This document shows positions 37,950 through 46,830 of a stretch of DNA of 64,000 nucleotides, one piece after another. The stretch spans positions 1 to 64,000 of the forward strand of contig JASANZ010002233.1 in assembly GCA_030849805.1 (NCBI GenBank), in the 5' to 3' direction. Under the pieces are notes generated by a model, which was not told the origin of the DNA, did not search any database, and saw only the letters and a program-made list of their open reading frames with translations. Source of the stretch: Sergeia podlipaevii. Its lineage: Eukaryota; Euglenozoa; Kinetoplastea; Trypanosomatida; Trypanosomatidae. Both the position numbers and the translations under genes were made by a program. Within the stretch, counting starts at the first letter, position 1, and every line of letters begins with the position of its first letter.

Positions 37950-40046
37950 TTATGGGAGATCTGTCTTCCACGCCAGGCGAAGCACGTGCCGCAATGACCG
38001 CATCCACTTCCCCATCAAGTCCTCGGCCATCTCGTTGCGCAGCACAACCGCCACGATGCGTCTGCGCTGCTCCTCGAGCTCCGAGGTGTCCATATCGTCC
38101 ATGTGCAGTCCGTCCTTGTTTCTGCCATTATTGCCATTACTCTGGATACGCTGCAACCGTTGATTGTACCCAGAGAAGTCCAGGTAGGAGAGAAACAGAC
38201 CGTTTGCAGGCGCCATAGGGATACCCCTGCGTTCTCCTTTCCGCAACAGCACATCGCCGATAAGGCGTGGCTCCTCGCCCGAAGCCGCCATGCACACAAC
38301 AGCGCCAATCATCTTTCGAATTTGGTTCAGCATAAAGCTCTGACCATCAAGCTCCACCCTCACCACCTCAATACCGGTGCTACCGTACACACGCTGCATA
38401 TGGGTCCGCATGTCTGCCCTCAGCTGCTGCTCTTGCTCTGCCGTGTAGGACAACGCGCCGGCAAAGTCCTGCTTCTTGCCAGACGGCGCGCTACTAGCAG
38501 CTGTCGCATTATCACCACTGACACCGCCCTCTCCTGGAGAGCCGCACACCTCCAGTGCACGCGCCGCGTAGGCCTCGGCGACCCCTTCATCCGGTGCATA
38601 AAACCGCGTTGGGGACCAGAGATTGACTGCCTCTTCCACAAGAGGATCGTCTGCCCTTACAATGAACGGATCGCTCACAGTGACACTGCGGATGTATCGG
38701 TGGCAAGAGGCATCCGTACTGCTGCCGCCCGGAGTAAAGTTATGATAGCAGTGGGTGCCTTCGTACTGCTTGAACATCTCGCGCACATTGGCGAGCTGCT
38801 CAGTGCTCAGGCGGTAACCAGTAGCCTTCTCCATGGCATCCTCCGGGATGGAACGAAAGAGGATCATCGTTTCAAAGAGGCCATCGCGGAAGTGCGTCGC
38901 TGCGTGTGACTCGAGGAACTCATCCACGGTACCGGTCTCAGCACTTGCCTCACCTTCTATCCCTTCTTCTACTTGAGCGGCTGTGTCGACTTGCTCTTCC
39001 CCTTCGTCCTCATCGCTATCTTCTTCCGCCTCTCCTTGCGCCATAGCCGTACGCTCCTCCTCCCTGCGCCTGGCATCTTCCATGCGGCGCTTCTTGCTCT
39101 TGGGGAAGTGCCCCTTGCTCTTCCGCCCGCTACCGCCGCCCTCCTTCTGTTCCCCAACGGGGCCTTTCTTCTTCTTGTTGCCCTTGTGCTGCAGCTGGCC
39201 AGTGCCCTTGCCAGGAAGATAGCCTACGTCCTTCAGGGTTGGATGGGACGGGGCCAGAGAGGCAGGAAAGTACTCTTGCGTGTACTGCTCGCGGGTCATG
39301 AGTGCGTAGGTGGGAAGATAGTACTCGTACTTTCTCCCTCCGCAGTAGTGATAAGAGTTGAAGCTGCGGGTGACTGGGACCACTGAGTAGACGTGAATGT
39401 CGGAAGGGAGAGCGAGATTCAGCAGTCTCTTGGCCTCCTCGCAGCTATACATTTGGTCTCCATCCTCCCCCTCTTCGCCACTCCTGCATGCCTGCTGTTT
39501 CTTCTCTTGTTCTTTACCATTACTGCTGCTTACGACTTCCGCAGAGGAAGTGGCCTCGCTTGTGTTGTTCTTCGCGCTTTCTTCAGCTACCGCTGCGCCC
39601 GCGTCGATGGCACGGCGCCTCTCCACGTACGTAGGATCGTACGGGAGCATGACGCACACCGAGACTACGTTTCTCAGCGCGTGCACACCCTTGTCTGTCC
39701 TACTCGCCCTCTCGAAGTTAAGGAGCTGCTGTACCTTTGCCTGCGAGAAGTTGGTGAGGCTGATCATGTCTGTCTCGTACAGTGCCTTCATGAGCGCCTC
39801 CTCTACAGTGGGGTACTCAGGCAGGTGGTTCCACTGCAAGCCACAATAGCGCTCCCCCACATAGCCAAATACAATGGCGACCTTGCGCTTTGCGCGAAGA
39901 CGCTTGAAACCCTCCCCTTCAGGGGACTGATAGTACTTGAACTCAACAGATCCAGCAATGGTGGGAGTCATAGGCGGCGCTTGAGAAGAAGTGGAGGGGT
40001 CGGTTGGCTGTGCTCCTTCCACAGGTACAGGTGGTGCAGATTCCAT
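37950..40046 (-). CDS. PUS1: tRNA pseudouridine synthase, PUS1/TruA family
   Basis: Isomerises uridine to pseudouridine in tRNA and some other RNAs. In the 698-residue protein the TruA fold begins with KRKVAIVFGYVGERYCGLQW. The catalytic Asp is D118 in ASRTDKGVHALRNVVSV. VYSVVPVTRSFNSYHYCGGR follows, then, after a Lys/Glu-rich insertion (about 285-375), GTHCYHNFTP and RYIRSVTVSDPF. Near the C-terminus VVRVELDGQSFMLNQIRKMI is of PUS1 type; Pus3 proteins have a different motif there. Basic patches (KKKK, KSKKRR) in the insert could serve nuclear import. It is longer than the yeast enzyme because of the inserts. The Met at 40046 is the first in frame. Confidence 0.9.
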   Translation of the reverse strand: MESAPPVPVEGAQPTDPSTSSQAPPMTPTIAGSVEFKYYQSPEGEGFKRLRAKRKVAIVFGYVGERYCGLQWNHLPEYPTVEEALMKALYETDMISLTNFSQAKVQQLLNFERASRTDKGVHALRNVVSVCVMLPYDPTYVERRRAIDAGAAVAEESAKNNTSEATSSAEVVSSSNGKEQEKKQQACRSGEEGEDGDQMYSCEEAKRLLNLALPSDIHVYSVVPVTRSFNSYHYCGGRKYEYYLPTYALMTREQYTQEYFPASLAPSHPTLKDVGYLPGKGTGQLQHKGNKKKKGPVGEQKEGGGSGRKSKGHFPKSKKRRMEDARRREEERTAMAQGEAEEDSDEDEGEEQVDTAAQVEEGIEGEASAETGTVDEFLESHAATHFRDGLFETMILFRSIPEDAMEKATGYRLSTEQLANVREMFKQYEGTHCYHNFTPGGSSTDASCHRYIRSVTVSDPFIVRADDPLVEEAVNLWSPTRFYAPDEGVAEAYAARALEVCGSPGEGGVSGDNATAASSAPSGKKQDFAGALSYTAEQEQQLRADMRTHMQRVYGSTGIEVVRVELDGQSFMLNQIRKMIGAVVCMAASGEEPRLIGDVLLRKGERRGIPMAPANGLFLSYLDFSGYNQRLQRIQSNGNNGRNKDGLHMDDMDTSELEEQRRRIVAVVLRNEMAEDLMGKWMRSLRHVLRLAWKTDLP

Positions 40047-40730
40047 TAGAGAGATGACCCCACAGTATTAGGTGCGGTACTACGGCAATGTAGCTGATTC
40101 TTTGTTTTCCTCAGCCCTATACACTATTCTCTTTCTGTGATGCGCTGATGAACAATAAAAAGAAAAATGCCAATATTTATAGTAATAATAATAATAATAA
40201 ATGAAGGGTGAGAAGTACCAAATGCAAAATGGATGTGATATAGTTCCCAGATGGGCAGTAGCATGCATGCACCGTATGCTAGTTGTGATTAACGTACCGT
40301 CACGATGATACCAAATACTGCCGGCGTCCATCCACTTCAAGCTCTATCATTGTGTTCTTTTTTTTTCTTTGCGTTTATAAGGGAGTTAACCACTGCAAAG
40401 CACATCATCCTATTCATTACTCGAGTGCATCACAGACACATATATTTATCGTCCATAACGGTTCCACATTTGCTTAGCTTTCTGTGTGTTTATGCGCATT
40501 GTTTGTTAAATTCTCTTTTTTCCTTAGCTGAAATAGTTAATACGCTCGCCCCCCCCCTTTTCCGTCACATACAGAAGTGAAAAAAGAAGAAGAAGAAGAA
40601 GAGGGAGAGAGAAGGCCATACCATCATAATGAAGGCAAAGAGCTGCAACGCTAGAGAGCAAGAATGCATGCTAGACAGAATACATCATCCACACAATCCC
40701 GTCCTCTCCCATTCGCCTGCCCTTCCCTGC
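40047..40730. other. Non-coding spacer
   Basis: PUS1 leader and RRP9 3' UTR. An AAT repeat lies at about 40184-40200, a C9 run at about 40550-40558 and an AAG repeat at about 40584-40600. No gene is seen. Confidence 0.65.
40145..40146 (-). promoter_or_regulatory. Predicted SL acceptor, PUS1
   Basis: A U-rich tract (complement of about 40150-40175) is followed by its first AG in GTTCATCAG, giving a 98-nt leader. Confidence 0.5.
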
Positions 40731-42965
40731 TCATTTCTTCGTCTTCAATGACTTCTTCTTTGTCTGAATAGGGGGGTTCTTCTTGCTAGACACTGCCGCG
40801 CTCTTCTTCCCAGCAAGAGCCTTGACCTTCTTCTTACCCCCCTTCCCCTTCGTTTTCTTTATGCCAGCTGCCGTCGCCTTCTCACCCCTGCTCGCGCCAC
40901 TGACGGCAGAGAGCACGTCAGGGTTAAAGCGGATCTGTCCGTTAGCGCCAACGTCAAGCAAGGAGGGCACCTTGGCGCCGTTCTCCCCCTCTTCGTTGCT
41001 GTCCTCATCACCATCATTCACGTCGGTGCCTGAGAGTTCATCAGCACCATCCAGTGCATCACTGCTCGCGGCAGGCATGCCGACAGCTTCTTCATCATCG
41101 TCATCCAGTTGCTCCTCTTCCTCCTCGTCACGCGCCTGGTATCCGTAGAGCTGGGCAGGCACGTGCTCAATGCTTCCGATCATACACTGCAGAGGCTTGA
41201 GACCCGCGTTTGTCAGCGGCACTACGCACACAGAGTTGAGCGCGCTGCTGAGTACGACCCAGCGACCGCGGCGGGGCTCCTTGGCGCAGGCAATGCTCAG
41301 CACATCACCGTTGGGGGAGAAGCTGAGGCCGCTCACAAGGGATGGGATAGGGAGTTCCGCCAGCAGAATGAGCTCCGGGCCAGTCTTGGTTGCTGCCCCC
41401 GCAGCGGTAGAAGCTGAGGGATTTTCGGTGCGCCGGCCAGCAGGCGTCGCGGTGCCGATTCCGCTCAGCTGCCACACTCTCACAACGCCATCGTAGCTGG
41501 CGGAGGCAATCACATCAGCATAAGAAACAGCAGCAACCGCGGTGATGGGGTTGGGGTTGCGCCGGCCAGTGCCATTGCTCTTACTGCCTCCTTCCTCTTC
41601 GCGTTGCCTTGCCTCCAGCTGGGCCGCAGCCTTTTCCAGGCCTGTGCCGTCTCCAATAAACCCATAACCGTGCGCGGCATGCTTCACCACTAGCGGCTTG
41701 CGGCGGTTTACGTCAAAGACCACAACGGAGCCGTCTTCGGCACCCGCGACGACTACGGTTTCGTTCACCATGGCAACGCAGCCCATGGGCACTGGGCAGC
41801 CCTTCTTCTTTCCGGCTGCGGCCGCCGCGGGTGGCGAGCTTCCAGGGCGTTGCTCCACCAGATACTCGTAGCTCTGCTGTGTCGCGGCATCCACCTTCCA
41901 GAAGCGCATGGTGCCATCATCCCCCACTGTGGCGCACGTTTCCCGGCGCAGCGCGTGCACAGCGTTAACTTTCCCCTCATGGCCATACAACTTATCCAGC
42001 GACATCATCTGCGGCGCAGACCACACCCGCATCGTCCCGTCCTCGCAGACGGAGTAAAGGTTGTGGGTAAGAGCACGGAAGGATAGTCCAGTGATGGGCT
42101 TGCGGTGCATGAAGAGAAGACCCTTGTGCGTGCGCGTGGCGGTCTCCCAAATACTGATCGATCCATCCATGGCACCTGCGGCGATGTACGAGGTACAGCT
42201 CTGGTCTACGGTTGTGCGCTCGAAGAGATCGCGGCTGGTGGGGCGAGTGGCACGAGTGTCGCTGATAGCTACGCTGATGATGCCAGCGGGGAGCGCGGGC
42301 TCCAGCATCGCCTTGCTTCTGCGCTTGCGCTCCTGTCGCTCGGAAGTCGTCATCCCACCAACACTGTTGTCAGGGGAGAGATCGGCCACGTACACCTTAC
42401 CAGACTTGTCCCCAAAGACAATCAGCTCGGCGCCGAGGGTGGCGACGGCGGTGACTGAGTTGCAGTTATGGCGGATGCGCACTAGCTGCATAGAGCCCGC
42501 CCCTACCATTTTTGAGGTGGCGCTGCCTTTGCTCGTGCCAGCGGATGTGCTACTAAAGGTAGAGCGCAGAAAGCTCGCGATGTCGGTGGAGACCACCCGC
42601 TGCTTCGTGCCGGCAGCCAGGCGAGCCTCCTCCATCAGTTGATGCTTGGTGTCATCGAAGAGGTCAGCGTCTAGGTCGTCATCTCCGCCAATTTCACGCA
42701 GACGTGTGTTAATGTGATCACCAAGTTGGCGAATCATTCCGCCATGATCGTCACCGGATTCAACCACATCGTCACGCGTGAGAACCTTACGGCTCGCATC
42801 CACCGTCGTCTGCTCGTCGTCCACCACAGATACCCTTTTCTTGATCTTACCCGCCTTACCGCTAGCGGCATTGCTAACCTTCTTACCCCCATGGAGCTGC
42901 CTCTTCTCAGAAGAGGCGACAGCCGCGATGGCCGCCTTCTTGGCCGTCTTACGCTTTGCGAGCAT
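40731..42965 (-). CDS. RRP9: U3 snoRNP protein RRP9 / U3-55K (WD40)
   Basis: WD40 protein of the box C/D U3 snoRNP, required for early 18S rRNA processing in the nucleolus. The N-terminus (AKRKTAKKAAIAAV, then KAGKIKKRV) is a basic nuclear/nucleolar signal. WD repeats cover about residues 165-600. Particularly RRP9-like are HRKPITGLSFRALTHNLYSV, GTMRVWSAPQMMSLDKLYGH, VNAVHALRRETCATVGDDGT with MRFWKVDA, and ADVIASASYDGVVRVWQLSG. An acidic stretch (about 635-685) and a Lys-rich C-terminal tail (KTKGKGGKKKVKALAGKK) follow. The 744 residues exceed the usual length of about 475-575 because of these ends. The start codon immediately follows the only AG after the upstream pyrimidine tract. Confidence 0.82.
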   Translation of the reverse strand: MLAKRKTAKKAAIAAVASSEKRQLHGGKKVSNAASGKAGKIKKRVSVVDDEQTTVDASRKVLTRDDVVESGDDHGGMIRQLGDHINTRLREIGGDDDLDADLFDDTKHQLMEEARLAAGTKQRVVSTDIASFLRSTFSSTSAGTSKGSATSKMVGAGSMQLVRIRHNCNSVTAVATLGAELIVFGDKSGKVYVADLSPDNSVGGMTTSERQERKRRSKAMLEPALPAGIISVAISDTRATRPTSRDLFERTTVDQSCTSYIAAGAMDGSISIWETATRTHKGLLFMHRKPITGLSFRALTHNLYSVCEDGTMRVWSAPQMMSLDKLYGHEGKVNAVHALRRETCATVGDDGTMRFWKVDAATQQSYEYLVEQRPGSSPPAAAAAGKKKGCPVPMGCVAMVNETVVVAGAEDGSVVVFDVNRRKPLVVKHAAHGYGFIGDGTGLEKAAAQLEARQREEEGGSKSNGTGRRNPNPITAVAAVSYADVIASASYDGVVRVWQLSGIGTATPAGRRTENPSASTAAGAATKTGPELILLAELPIPSLVSGLSFSPNGDVLSIACAKEPRRGRWVVLSSALNSVCVVPLTNAGLKPLQCMIGSIEHVPAQLYGYQARDEEEEEQLDDDDEEAVGMPAASSDALDGADELSGTDVNDGDEDSNEEGENGAKVPSLLDVGANGQIRFNPDVLSAVSGASRGEKATAAGIKKTKGKGGKKKVKALAGKKSAAVSSKKNPPIQTKKKSLKTKK

Positions 42966-42967
42966 CT
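42966..42967 (-). promoter_or_regulatory. Predicted SL acceptor abutting the RRP9 AUG
   Basis: On the minus strand a U-rich stretch ending GTTCCTCTCGTTGATTAG runs straight into ATG. From about 43085 down to here no other AG occurs, so SL addition at this site would leave no gene-encoded leader. Confidence 0.55.
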
Positions 42968-43216
42968 AATCAACGAGAGGAACACCAATAATTATAATAA
43001 AATAAACAATGTATCAAGTTTCAGTTTATAATTATTGGAAAGGACAAAAAAAAAGTATATGAAGAGTATGCAAGGTCAATGGAGCACTATAGACGTCTAT
43101 AGTGGCGTTACCTTATCTTCCTCTTCTCACTAAATATAAATATGCGCACAGGGCCTTTGACTTGGCTCCCTTCTTGTGAATATATTTGCGCCGTACGCAC
43201 GAGAAATGTAAGCAAA

Positions 43217-43239
43217 AGAGAGAGAGAGAGAGAGAGAGA
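43217..43239. repeat. (AG)n microsatellite
   Basis: About eleven AG units, CT on the transcript; it would work as a pyrimidine tract but lies about 250 nt above the RRP9 start. Confidence 0.85.
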
Positions 43240-43481
43240 AATGAAAAAGTAAAAATATCCGTCAACGAAGCAATATGCCAGGACGACGACGATGAATCGG
43301 CAGCAACAGCATGCTACTGTGGGGAACTTGTGACTCATAGCACCCCCAGCCCCCCTAGGAGCAATGCACCTGAATTGTACTTTTTTATTTTTAAAAGACG
43401 CAAGACAACTATATTTAGACAAACAGAGAGAAAAAAGAAAAAAAGCACATATCCGCACACATGTACGTCCCCGTACGTAGA

Positions 43482-45692
43482 TCATGCTACCCTCCCAGCC
43501 AGTTGCATTTCTGGAAACAAGCGGGCTCGACCTAGCACCGCCGTGTGCATCATCCTAGTTGCCCAGTAGAGCATCACAGCGGGAGGGGTGCCAGGCAAAA
43601 ACAACGCCACCACCTCTTGCACCACAGACTGACAGTCAGTGGAGAGGGACGATACAGTTCTATACGGCAGTGGCGGAGGCACCTTTCCTGCTGTCGTCCC
43701 ATCTCCACCACCCTTCACCACCTCCCCGACGGTGCTATTATAGAACTCATCACACAGCAGCGTCATGAGCGCTTCTGTGGGGGAAAGCACGACGGCTGCC
43801 CAATCTTCTCGGGATTCTACAATAAGAGGCACAGAAGAAGGAGCATGGGGCAGTGCACGCAACTTGTAGACAAGACCGGCCAGATCGCGCAGAATGCGTT
43901 TCTCAGTAGTGGGTCCTGACATCATCGCCGATGATGGCGCGGTGCACACAACGCTCTGAACTTGCCGTCGCGTCCGCGAGTGCCGCAGTGCGCTGTTGCT
44001 ACTGCTATCAGTACATCCAGCAATTACCATAGAGAACCACTGAGGCGGCGTGTTGTTCCGGGCCAGGGTACGAAGAGGGGAGGCAGAACTAAGCAAGTTA
44101 GCATCCGCATTGCGCGCAGCGCCGGTGCCATCGCTACTGCCAGCAATAGTAGCGAGCACCTCGGCAGCTGTCAGACGTGCTCCTTCTTCGAGCGCGCGTT
44201 CCAACGCCTCTAGTCGTGCCCCAGCCCCCATGGCAATCTCTGTCGTCATGGCAGCAGCGCCGGTGGAGAGTCCTTCAAAGTCGTCCTGTGAGGCGGAGAG
44301 CTGCACGAGCAGCATCCCCTCAGCCCCAGAGGAGGGAGAGAGACCTGTGCCTAGCTGCTCCCTCGCCAACTCACTCAATGAGCAGCAGTGACACCATAAA
44401 TATCCAGTGTTGTTGAAGTGGGGAAGGCACAACGGTGCCCACGCTTGGCCCTGTTGTCTCTCCATCACACTACTGGCAAAGTGAATAAGCAGCAGAACGT
44501 CCTCGGGGTGTAGGCCACACGTGGCAGCATGTGCACCACTCCCTGTGCCTCCGTCAGCTGTTGTACAACCAGCCAGCACCTCTCTGGGCCCGACAAGAGC
44601 CACAAGACTACCTCGAAAGAAGAGATAACTAAAGAGGTGGGCTTGGGTAGGCGCTACACACGCACTCACATGAGCCTTACGGAAGTACTTCAACAAAAGC
44701 GCCTCCAGCCAGTGGCGACGCTCCGCTGCCAGCAGCACAGCCGCCTTCACAGAGCCCAGGAAATAGGCCGGCTCGTGACTGTGCTTCTTTATAAGGCCGC
44801 GCAGGACATCAAAGTCGGCGCTAGAGTACAGCCTGCGTACGTCATAACCGGGTGTCTTTGCGAGTATTGTGCTGATGGTGGGCACAACAGTCAACATATA
44901 GGCATGCACGCGACGCAGCTGGGCGTTGCAGTACGCCGCGCACTCTGAGCCGCGGGTTGCCAAGACATAGCGCATCTCACCACCACGAAAAAAGTGGAAC
45001 GTGATGCTTTCGGCGGCACGAGCGCCACTGTTATGGCGGCCTGGAAGACAAACAGTAGCCTCATGTAGATGCTCTTGTGGCGCACTGCTGTGGTTGCTCG
45101 CGGCATGACTCCCTCCACCACAGTGAACACTCATGAGCACCTGCAAAAGCCCGAATATGGAGCTCAGTGCATTTTCATCGCCGTATCGCGAAAACACCGG
45201 CTTTCCTGCACTTGTGAAGATAAACAGGTGCTTGCCGTGTGAGCTCAGCACGTCTTCTCCTGCCTTTGAGTCCACTGCGTGCTCAAGCGGCGAGTGCCCC
45301 TCCTTCTTGTTCTCCTCTCTTCGTTCTTCTCCACCGAAGCGTGTTGAAGTCGCCACTGCAACCTCATGCCCACACGAGGTGCTTTGCAAGGGCTGTGGGG
45401 ACTCAGGCCGCGGCCGTGGCTCCAATGCGTCTGGTGTTTGTACGTTGCTCATGCCTTCATAAGATTCACAGCAAAAAGCGCTGCTGCTGTGCGTTAGAGA
45501 CAACATGGAATGCTGCTGCGCTGGGAAGTACGAGTAAGCACCAAAGTCATCAAGGGCATCATCGATCGTTCCGGCGCTTGGAGTAGGATGCATGGGAGCA
45601 CTGTGCGACATGCTGCTGCCCTCCACAGCTGTGGGGTTGCTGAGACTGCCTTGTGATGCAAGCGCCTCACCACTACCTCCTGCGTTTTGCAT
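43482..45692 (-). CDS. MON1: Vacuolar fusion protein MON1
   Basis: MON1 pairs with CCZ1 as the guanine-nucleotide exchange factor for Rab7, driving early-to-late endosome maturation and fusion with lysosome or vacuole. The first longin domain begins at about residue 155 with KHLFIFTSAGKPVFSRYGDE, followed by NALSSIFGLLQVLMS, ITFHFFRGGEMRYVLATRGS and YDVRRLYSSADFDVLRGLIK. Further longin-like blocks follow (EDVLLLIHFASSVMERQQGQ; APLCLPHFNNTGYLWCHCCS). The first 150 residues are Ser-rich and probably disordered. Ser/Ala-rich inserts lengthen it to 736 residues. The start codon follows directly on the first AG after a good pyrimidine tract. A later in-frame Met (MSHSAPMHPT, about residue 28) is an alternative start. 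Confidence 0.87.
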   Translation of the reverse strand: MQNAGGSGEALASQGSLSNPTAVEGSSMSHSAPMHPTPSAGTIDDALDDFGAYSYFPAQQHSMLSLTHSSSAFCCESYEGMSNVQTPDALEPRPRPESPQPLQSTSCGHEVAVATSTRFGGEERREENKKEGHSPLEHAVDSKAGEDVLSSHGKHLFIFTSAGKPVFSRYGDENALSSIFGLLQVLMSVHCGGGSHAASNHSSAPQEHLHEATVCLPGRHNSGARAAESITFHFFRGGEMRYVLATRGSECAAYCNAQLRRVHAYMLTVVPTISTILAKTPGYDVRRLYSSADFDVLRGLIKKHSHEPAYFLGSVKAAVLLAAERRHWLEALLLKYFRKAHVSACVAPTQAHLFSYLFFRGSLVALVGPREVLAGCTTADGGTGSGAHAATCGLHPEDVLLLIHFASSVMERQQGQAWAPLCLPHFNNTGYLWCHCCSLSELAREQLGTGLSPSSGAEGMLLVQLSASQDDFEGLSTGAAAMTTEIAMGAGARLEALERALEEGARLTAAEVLATIAGSSDGTGAARNADANLLSSASPLRTLARNNTPPQWFSMVIAGCTDSSSNSALRHSRTRRQVQSVVCTAPSSAMMSGPTTEKRILRDLAGLVYKLRALPHAPSSVPLIVESREDWAAVVLSPTEALMTLLCDEFYNSTVGEVVKGGGDGTTAGKVPPPLPYRTVSSLSTDCQSVVQEVVALFLPGTPPAVMLYWATRMMHTAVLGRARLFPEMQLAGRVA

Positions 45693-45694
45693 CT
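45693..45694 (-). promoter_or_regulatory. Predicted SL acceptor abutting the MON1 AUG
   Basis: On the minus strand a CT-rich tract (complement of about 45729-45758) is followed, about 35 nt on, by its first AG in CGGCCGCAG, which touches the ATG. No other AG lies between. Confidence 0.55.
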
Positions 45695-46830
45695 GCGGCC
45701 GTGTGCGCGCACGGATATGAGAATGGGAAGCAAGGAGGCGGAGAGAGAAAGAGAGGAAATATACACCTTGCTGACGGGATTTCTATATAGTGGAGATCAA
45801 TCAATCAAAAAAAAAAAGAAATTTGATGGCAATATAAATAAATAAATAGAAAGATAATCGAACGTAACTAGCAGCTTGAATACTATTACGCGGCAGTAGC
45901 CACGGTGAGGCTAGCCTGTGCTATATATTTTCTTCCTCCAGTGGAGGGGGGGGGGGAAGAGGAGGAGGTGAGTTTTCACAAATCTCTTCATACATGCACA
46001 GGCATGCAGATAATTAAAATAAGATACCCTTCCTCCCAGTTTTAAAAATACTAGTAAATAGAAATAAAAATATAAAAAAGTAGAAAGTCATAAAAATGGT
46101 GAGAAAGAGAGGAAAAAAATATATAGTAGCAAAATAGAGATGAGAGTGTAGCCATAAAGCAACACGCAAAATAAGAAAAAGCTACTCCAGCTAATGTGCA
46201 GAGAAACGCTCATGATGGCACTATTGATTTTCCGCTTCTTCACTTTTTTTTTTTTTAACTTGTCGCAACAGTGAGAACAAAAAAAAAAACAAAAAAAACA
46301 ACAACAAACAAACAAACAAACAAAAATGGACGCCGCTGTTCACCCCCGTAAGGGGATACAAGAGTATAAACAGGCCAAAGGACCACTCATGACAACCTAC
46401 TGCTACACAACATATACTCCCACCAGCTGCCTTGATTCGCAGAAACCAGCAACGCCCAACACACATAACGAAGCAACGAGCCCGGGTAAGGTATGAAGAG
46501 GTGAGAATGACTTCATCATGCCCATCTTTTCCAGTTCAGCATAGTCGTAGCTACAGGAAACAAGGGGGAAAAAAAAGCAAACTTGATCCAAAACATGAAG
46601 GAGAGAAAAAAATAAATGACGCGCGCTTAGTAGTGAGGCCAGCGACCATCTGGCCCTCTACATGCAAACAACAAAAAAAGTAGATGAGATATCCACACGC
46701 AAAATCAAAAAAAAAGTTACTGATGAAAAAGCAAACACCATCCAACATGACAAAAGAAGAACTCCACCACCTTCCAGTGACGCTGTCCTACACATCACCC
46801 CTTCCTCCTACTCTGTTGAGTTGAACGAGA
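45693..46830. other. 1.1 kb non-coding spacer
   Basis: Mostly the 3' UTR of the calpain gene. It holds a G10-type run at about 45948-45957, a T11 run at about 46243-46255 and an (AAAC)n repeat at about 46304-46324. Open frames here are low-complexity; no gene is seen. Confidence 0.65.

Larger units (their letters stand above)
42966..43481. other. Non-coding spacer
   Basis: Leaderless RRP9 upstream region plus the MON1 3' UTR, with an AG microsatellite at 43217-43239. A palindromic CTATAGACGTCTATAG lies at about 43087-43102. No gene is seen. Confidence 0.65.

Noticed and set aside
38103..38909. 268-codon plus-strand open frame opposite PUS1
   Set aside because: Antisense shadow of the conserved PUS1 C-terminal region; the product is Cys/His/Arg-rich without a family signature.
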